Origin: Nocardiopsis eucommiae
GTDB taxonomy: Bacteria > Actinomycetota > Actinomycetes > Streptosporangiales > Streptosporangiaceae
Length of the DNA: 64,000 bases
Direction of reading: 5' to 3'
Assembly (NCBI GenBank): GCA_018388625.1
Contig: CP074402.1
Location: forward strand, 3,348,001 to 3,412,000
In this document: in pieces, positions 57,707-64,000 of the stretch
Layout: each line of letters starts with the position of its first letter
How positions within the stretch are numbered: position 1 is the stretch's first letter
Position numbers and translations under genes: made by a program
Notes under the pieces: model-generated
Databases searched by the model: none
What the model was told of the DNA's origin: nothing
The model's input: only the letters and a program-made list of their open reading frames with translations

Positions 57707-57850
57707 CTGGGATACCAATCAGTGAGCCGCTGAATTTTCGAGGAGCTTATGGTTGGGGCAAAACCGCTGTCAAGAGCGGTATGGACCCAATTTCTGCACC
57801 CCTACATACGCGCCGATCCAGTTCTCAAAAGTGCGTGGTATACAAGTTTC
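57707..57850. promoter_or_regulatory. Divergent promoter region with repeated TGGTAT boxes
   Basis: This AT-richer 144-bp region separates the membrane-protein gene (left) from the amidohydrolase-GntR gene (right). TGGTATCCCA (minus strand, about 57707-57716) abuts the left start. TGGTATAC (57837-57844), containing the -10 TATACA, lies 6 nt before the right ATG, which lacks a ribosome-binding site. The shared TGGTAT half-site is compatible with a FadR/FCD-type operator (TGG-N-CCA). Confidence 0.45.
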
Positions 57851-60037
57851 ATGGATCAGGTAATCAGAGCACGGTACGTGCTGGCGCATTCCGAGGGCTC
57901 CCACGTCTGGCTGCGGGACGGCTACGTCGCCCATTCCGACGGCGTCGTCACCGAGGTGGGGACCGGCACTCCGGATTCCGCCGCTCCTGTGCTGGACCTG
58001 GGCGACACGATCCTCACTCCCGGGCTGATCGACCTGGACGCCCTGGTGGACATCGACCACCTCATCCTCGACGCGCACCACGACCCGGCCCACGCCCGCT
58101 CCCTGGTCGGATCCGTCGAGCACTGGCGGGACCGTCCCCGCGACGTCCTGACCCCCGAGCAGCGCGACACCCTCCGCCGGTTCGGGCTCGCGCAGCTCGC
58201 GCTGCACGGCGTCACCACCTACATGCCGATCGCCTCCGAGATCCACCTGGAGTGGAACGAGTCCGCCGACGAACTGCGCCGCCTGGCGGACCTCACCCGC
58301 GCCTGGGGCCTGCGCGGCTACCTGGGCCCCTCGTACCGGTCCGCGGTGGGCGCCGTCGCCGACGGGGAGCGCACCTTCGTCGAGAACCCCGAACGCGGCG
58401 AGTCCGGCCTGGACGAGGCGCTGCGCTTCGCGGACGAGCTCACCGGGCGCGACGACGACCTGGTCCGACCGGTCCTCCTCCCCTGCCGCATCGAGACGCT
58501 CACCCCCGAACTGCTGGAGCGCACGGCGCGGGAGGCCAGCGAACGCGGCCTGCTCGTACGCCTGCACTCCCTCCAACAACCGTGGGAGCGCGAGGTGATC
58601 ATCGAGCGCCACGGTCTCACCCCGCTGGACCTCATCGAGCGCACCGGTCTCCTCAACGACCGACTGCTCATCCCCCACGCCCTGTGGACCGACCGGAACT
58701 CGGCGCTGACCGGCCCCAACGGCGTCGACCTCACCCGCCTGGCCAGCGCGGGCGTCAGCGTGATCCACTGCCCCCTGACCACCTTCCGGTACGGGGACAT
58801 GCTGGAGACCTTCAACGACTTCGTGGACGCCGGAGTCACGATGGCGCTCGGCACCGACTCCTTCCCGCCCGACCTCGTGCGCGGCATGGACGTGGGCCTC
58901 CACGCCTCCCGCCTGCTGCACGGCCACGGCGCCGTCAGCCTGAGCGGATACATGGAGGCGGCGACCCTGGGCGGCGCGGCCGCGCTCAAGCGTCCCGACC
59001 TGGGGCGCCTGGAGGTCGGGGCGAGCGCCGACATGACCGCGTTCTCCCTGGACGACTTCCGCGACGGTGTCGTGGAGGACCCTCTGCGCACCCTCGTGCT
59101 CAACGGCACCGCCCGCAACGCCACCCACACCTTCGTGGCCGGTCGGCCCGTGGTGCGGGACGGACGCATCGCGGGGGTGGACCTGGACGAGCTCAGGAAC
59201 CAGGCGCAGGAGGTGTTCGAGCGACTCCAGCGCGGCTACAGTGAGCGGGACGGCCTCCACCGCCCGGTCGAGGCCCTCTTCCCCCGTCGTTCCCGGTTCG
59301 CGGGTCCGAGTCCCGGGACGCCGGTTCCGGCAGGGGTGATCCAGGCGCACACGGCGGGAACGGGTCTCATGACACGGACATCAGGCGGGTCGGCCCCTCT
59401 GACCGAGGCGGCCGAGGTCGCCATCCGTGAGGGGATCATCTCCGGCCGGTACGCACCGGGGGCACGGCTGCGCGAACGCGAGCTCTCGGAGGAGCTGGGC
59501 GTCTCCCGGCTCCCGGTGCGCGAGGCGCTGCGCAATCTCAGGCACGACGGGTTCATCATGACCAGCGCCCACCGGGGCGCGACCGTGCGGACGATGTCCC
59601 CCTCAGGGGTGGACGAGCTCTTCGACCTGCGGATCAGGCTCGAACCCTTCGCCGCCGAGCGGGCCGCCCGCCAGCACTCCGAGGGGCACGTGCACGCCGG
59701 GCTGGCCGCGGCCATGGAGGCGACCGCCGAGGCCACGGAGACGGGCTCGCTGGACCACATCATGACCGCCAACGCGGACTTCCACGCGCAGGTGGTGGAG
59801 GCCGCCGGTCACGAGCTGCTGTCCGAGCTCATGGCACCGATCCTGTCGCGCTCCCGCTGGCTGTTCGCCCTGACCGCCTTCCGCGACCCCCACCTGGAGT
59901 TCCAGGCGCACCACGAGATCTACGCGGCGGTCAGCACCGGCAACGCCCGGCTCGCCAGGCTGACCATGGCCGCGCACATCGAGGCCGGGCGCGGTCCCTC
60001 GCTGCTGGCCGTCGGCAACGACACCGCCGAGGAGTAG
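57851..60037 (+). CDS. Amidohydrolase fused in frame to a GntR/FCD regulator
   Basis: One uninterrupted 728-residue frame. Residues 1-490 are amidohydrolase-like: TILTPGLIDLDALVDIDH, where the usual metal HxH is absent; LVRLHSLQQPW; LLIPHALWTD; GTDSFPPDLVRGMDVGLHA; GRLEVGASADMTAFSLDDF. Residues 507-728 are a complete GntR regulator of the FCD/FadR type, with HTH ALNEAAEVAIREG-like start TEAAEVAIREGIISGRYAPG, LGVSRLPVREALRNLRHDGF and FCD DLRIRLEPFAAERAA and HHEIYAAV. A separate gene could start at ATG 59370, but no stop separates the parts in this frame or the next. Enzyme plus regulator in one chain would be unusual. It is divergent from the deaminase/transport genes and is a good candidate to regulate them. 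Confidence 0.75.
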   Translation: MDQVIRARYVLAHSEGSHVWLRDGYVAHSDGVVTEVGTGTPDSAAPVLDLGDTILTPGLIDLDALVDIDHLILDAHHDPAHARSLVGSVEHWRDRPRDVLTPEQRDTLRRFGLAQLALHGVTTYMPIASEIHLEWNESADELRRLADLTRAWGLRGYLGPSYRSAVGAVADGERTFVENPERGESGLDEALRFADELTGRDDDLVRPVLLPCRIETLTPELLERTAREASERGLLVRLHSLQQPWEREVIIERHGLTPLDLIERTGLLNDRLLIPHALWTDRNSALTGPNGVDLTRLASAGVSVIHCPLTTFRYGDMLETFNDFVDAGVTMALGTDSFPPDLVRGMDVGLHASRLLHGHGAVSLSGYMEAATLGGAAALKRPDLGRLEVGASADMTAFSLDDFRDGVVEDPLRTLVLNGTARNATHTFVAGRPVVRDGRIAGVDLDELRNQAQEVFERLQRGYSERDGLHRPVEALFPRRSRFAGPSPGTPVPAGVIQAHTAGTGLMTRTSGGSAPLTEAAEVAIREGIISGRYAPGARLRERELSEELGVSRLPVREALRNLRHDGFIMTSAHRGATVRTMSPSGVDELFDLRIRLEPFAAERAARQHSEGHVHAGLAAAMEATAEATETGSLDHIMTANADFHAQVVEAAGHELLSELMAPILSRSRWLFALTAFRDPHLEFQAHHEIYAAVSTGNARLARLTMAAHIEAGRGPSLLAVGNDTAEE

Positions 60038-60041
60038 CCGA

Positions 60042-60071
60042 ACCCGGGAACTCCGCCGCGAGGGTTCCCGG
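60042..60071. terminator. Terminator after the amidohydrolase-GntR gene
   Basis: A 9-bp stem CCCGGGAAC/GTTCCCGGG with a 12-nt loop lies 4 nt after the stop, in a convergent region before pgi. Confidence 0.75.
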
Positions 60072-60203
60072 GAAGGCCCCTTCCCCGAGAAGGACACCCC
60101 GAAGCCGGACCGTTCCACGGACGGAACGGACCACGTGCGGTCACGCGCACGCGCCACGCGCCGAGCGGACCGGAGTGCGTCCGAGAGGGAACGACCCCTC
60201 CGG

Positions 60204-61921
<1,718 letters not shown>

Positions 61922-62097
61922 GGTCGGCTTGCGGCGGCCTTCCGGGACACCGCGTGCGGCTGTCCCCCTACCCTCCCACGAAAGCCGCCAACCACGGGCC
62001 CTTCCACGCACGTCAGAGGGCCAGCGAACGCGGTGCGCGCCCGCCCCGGCCCGCCCACACCAGCGGGGGCGGACCGGGCCCCGTCAGTGGAGCGTCG

Positions 62098-62996
62098 CTA
62101 GATGCGCTCGTGCTCGCCCCGGAGCAGTTCGCGTTCGTCGCGCAGCGAGGCCACCTCGGCGCGCAGCGCCCGCAGTTCGTCGAGGATCTGCCGCTGTCCC
62201 TCGTCCGGCGCGCGGGCGGCGCCGCCGTCCGGTGAGTCCCCGGGATCCTCGTCGGGCCCGCCGCTCCCCTTGGATCCCGGGGCGCCTCCCGGACCGGGTC
62301 TGCCGTACTGCTCCTCGTGCCCGGCCTTGTCCAGCGCCTCGACGGCGACCGCGATGAACAGGTTCAGGGCGATCAGCGTGGACACCATGACGAAGACGAC
62401 GAAGAAGACCCAGGCGTAGGGCTGGTGCTTCATCACCTCGGACGCGATGGTGCTCCAGCCGTCGGCGGTGAAGATCTGGAAGAGGGTGAACAGCGAGGTC
62501 CCCAGGTCTCCGAAGTACTGCGGGGCGTCGGTGGAGAAGAGCCGGGTGGCCATCACCGCCGAGACGTACAGCAGCAGGACCACCAGGACCATGATCGAGG
62601 CCATGCCGGGCATCGCGCGGAACAGTCCGGTCACCACGTGGCGCAGCGACGGGATCACCGACAACAGTCGCAGGACACGCAGGACGCGGAGCACCCTCAG
62701 CACCGCGAACGGGCCGGAGGCGGGGAGCAGGGCGATCCCGATGATCACCATGTCGAACCAGCTCCAGGGGTCCCGGAAGAAGTCCCGGCGATGGGCGAAC
62801 ATCCTCAGACCCATCTCGACGACGAACAGGGTCAGGATCACCCGGTCGATGCTCTTGAGGAGGTCACCGTGGTTGTCCATCATCCGCTTGGAGGTCTCGA
62901 AACCGAGGATCACCGCGTTGACGAGGATGAGGGTGATGACGCTGGCCTGGAACCAGGGGCCTCGACGAGGGCACGGGCGCGTTCACGCGTGGTCAC
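62098..62996 (-). CDS. Bacterial voltage-gated cation channel, NaChBac-like (frameshifted near start)
   Basis: The reconstructed product is about 299 residues, with six membrane helices. S1 begins in FQASVITLILVNAVILG. S4 is a clear voltage sensor with Arg at every third residue (VLRVLRVLRVLRLL, about residue 105). S5, the pore helix and filter read LFQIFTADGWSTIASEVM, and S6 is VFVMVSTLIALNLFIAVAVE. A Pro/Gly linker follows, then a C-terminal coiled coil (ILDELRALRAEVASLRDE) that would hold the tetramer. NaChBac has TLESW at the filter; TADGW here changes charge and size. A missing C at about 62956-62959 separates the first 13 codons. The GTG at 62996 lacks a good ribosome-binding site. Confidence 0.85.
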
Positions 62997-63159
62997 TGGG
63001 AGGAAGACTCCGTCTCTGTCATCGGGCGACGGCGCAAAAGCCTACCGTCGGCGGGGGCGGCCCGTTTCGTCCTCGTCTCCCTCGGTACGTCCCGCGCTGG
63101 CGTCCGCAGCCGTGACCAGGCATCATCGAAGACAGGGAACCGAGGCGAGGGGGCCGCCG

Positions 63160-63474
63160 GTGACGGAATCCGCCGAATTCGACAGGGACGCCGCGGACAT
63201 CGACGACGTGGACGCCGAGATGGACGTGGGTGCCCCGGAACAGGACTCCGCCGTGGCGGAGTACCTGGAGGACCACCCCGAGGACTACCGCATAGAGGAG
63301 ATCGAGGACCACGAGGCACTCGGTATAGACGCCGGAGTCGGCCAGGAGGTTCCGGACGGGGAGTCGGAGACCGACCCGGAGGACCCGCCCCGGGTACCCG
63401 GGCCCGAGAGCCTGTCACGGGTGCTCCGGGCGGAACGGTACGCCGACCGGGTCAACCGTCGGCTCGAAGGCTGA
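63160..63474 (+). CDS. Small acidic protein
   Basis: The 104-residue product is extremely acidic (Asp/Glu-rich throughout: DIDDVDAEMDVGAPE, EYLEDHPEDYRIEEIEDHE). It has a basic C-terminal helix SRVLRAERYADRVNRRLEG. No Cys, signal or membrane segment is present. I do not recognise a family. The GTG has GAGGG upstream. It is divergent from the ion channel and its last 23 nt overlap the convergent GntR gene. Confidence 0.65.
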   Translation: MTESAEFDRDAADIDDVDAEMDVGAPEQDSAVAEYLEDHPEDYRIEEIEDHEALGIDAGVGQEVPDGESETDPEDPPRVPGPESLSRVLRAERYADRVNRRLEG

Positions 63475-64000
63475 GCCAGCGCTCCACCCGCAGCACGTGC
63501 GCGGCGGCGGCCGCCCGGGCCGCCTCGGGGTCGCGGGCGGTCAGTGCCTCGTGGATCCGCCGGTGGTCCTGGAAGAGGGTGTCGGTGAGCCCCTCACGAC
63601 CGAGTCCGGCCCAGACCCGTTCGTTGAAGGTGCGCGAGGACAGCCCGGCGTGGACTGCGGAGAGCGTGGCGTTGCCCGCGCAGGCCACGACGGCGCGGTG
63701 GAAGTCGAGGTCGTCGGCGGGCGCGCGGTCGGCGTCGGCCTCCATGCGGTCCAGGAGGTCACCGATCCGGGCCAGGTCCTCGGGGGTGGCCCGGGCGGCG
63801 GCGACGGCGGTGGCGGCCGGTTCGATCATGCGGCGGACCTGGAGGACCTCCAGCAGGGTCTCGTCGCGTGAGACCTCGGCCAGGACGGAGAAGGCCTCCA
63901 GCAGGTCGGCGGGGCGCAGCGCGGTGACGTAGACGCCCGCGCCGTGGCGGACGGACAGCACGCCCAACGTGGTGAGGGAGCTGATCGCCTCGCGCACCGA
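63452..64000 (-). CDS. GntR/FCD-family regulator, 5' end outside window
   Basis: At least 182 residues are present. The wing end of the HTH reads VREAISSLTTLGVLSVRHGAGVYV-like at the window edge. A full FCD ligand domain follows: EVLQVRRMIEPAATAVAAARAT, DLDFHRAVVACAGNATL, QDHRRIHEALTARDPEAARAAA with three His/Asp metal-type positions, and VLRVERWLSLR. The HTH start lies beyond base 64000. It probably regulates a sugar-acid or amino-acid catabolic gene to the right. The stop codon overlaps the convergent small acidic gene. Confidence 0.85.
   Translation of the reverse strand, partial: SVREAISSLTTLGVLSVRHGAGVYVTALRPADLLEAFSVLAEVSRDETLLEVLQVRRMIEPAATAVAAARATPEDLARIGDLLDRMEADADRAPADDLDFHRAVVACAGNATLSAVHAGLSSRTFNERVWAGLGREGLTDTLFQDHRRIHEALTARDPEAARAAAAAHVLRVERWLSLRADG

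Overview
The window is a high-GC actinobacterial chromosome segment with strongly GC-biased third codon positions, many GTG and some TTG starts, GTGA/ATGA gene overlaps and several apparently leaderless genes. Gene content (DUF3040, a HrdB/RpoD-type sigma factor, the classical menaquinone pathway, IdeR/DmdR-type iron boxes, a PhoP-type PHO box) fits a Nocardiopsis-like member of the Nocardiopsaceae or Streptosporangiales. The genus is inferred, not demonstrated. No tRNA, rRNA, CRISPR array or intact insertion sequence was seen.

Layout. 0-7 kb: partial LysR regulator, GNAT acetyltransferase, coiled-coil protein, FUSC-type transporter, a 180-bp MITE-like element with CTAG target duplication, cyclase-family hydrolase with a DasR-like operator, and a phospholipid acyltransferase. 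7-12 kb: iron-boxed ferredoxin-NADP reductase and a very large penicillin-binding protein with a Trp-rich repetitive cytoplasmic extension. 12-20 kb: DUF3040 protein, molybdate ABC transporter with an HTH-TOBE regulator, lipoprotein glycosidase, MenF, GNAT. 20-22 kb: PhoX phosphatase behind a PHO box. 22-37 kb: an iron locus of about 15 kb, with ABC siderophore importer (fepC/G/D plus fepB), a PvsE/SbnH-like decarboxylase, and an iron-boxed operon of GNAT, amino-acid decarboxylase, N-hydroxylase, two IucA/IucC synthetases and a glutamine-synthetase-like ligase. 38-44 kb: menD-C-B and divergent menE. 44-48 kb: principal-type sigma factor and small genes. 48-60 kb: a leftward oligopeptide-type ABC transporter operon, a cytosine-deaminase-like enzyme and a DUF3100-type membrane protein, divergent from an amidohydrolase fused in frame to a GntR/FCD regulator. 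60-64 kb: glucose-6-phosphate isomerase, a bacterial voltage-gated ion channel, a small acidic protein and a partial GntR regulator.

How the genes work together. The 22-37 kb region looks like a complete make-and-retrieve siderophore system. The operon supplies and N-hydroxylates a diamine and condenses it, probably with citrate, through two NIS synthetases. The Fep-type importer would bring the ferric complex back, and the iron-box-controlled reductase at 7 kb may help release iron. The combination of hydroxamate-type genes (decarboxylase plus hydroxylase) with a carboxylate-type PvsE/SbnH decarboxylase and a GS-like ligase matches no described siderophore cluster known to me, and is the best candidate for an undescribed system. 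The 54-60 kb region is a second coherent unit, probably uptake and deamination of an N-containing compound under GntR control.

Sequence quality. About two dozen genes are interrupted by apparent frameshifts. All but one are explained by one missing G or C in a G/C run, the exception needing two missing bases or one extra. Conserved family sequence continues in the next frame. They are most simply sequencing or assembly errors, and genes are annotated here as the reconstructed full-length units.
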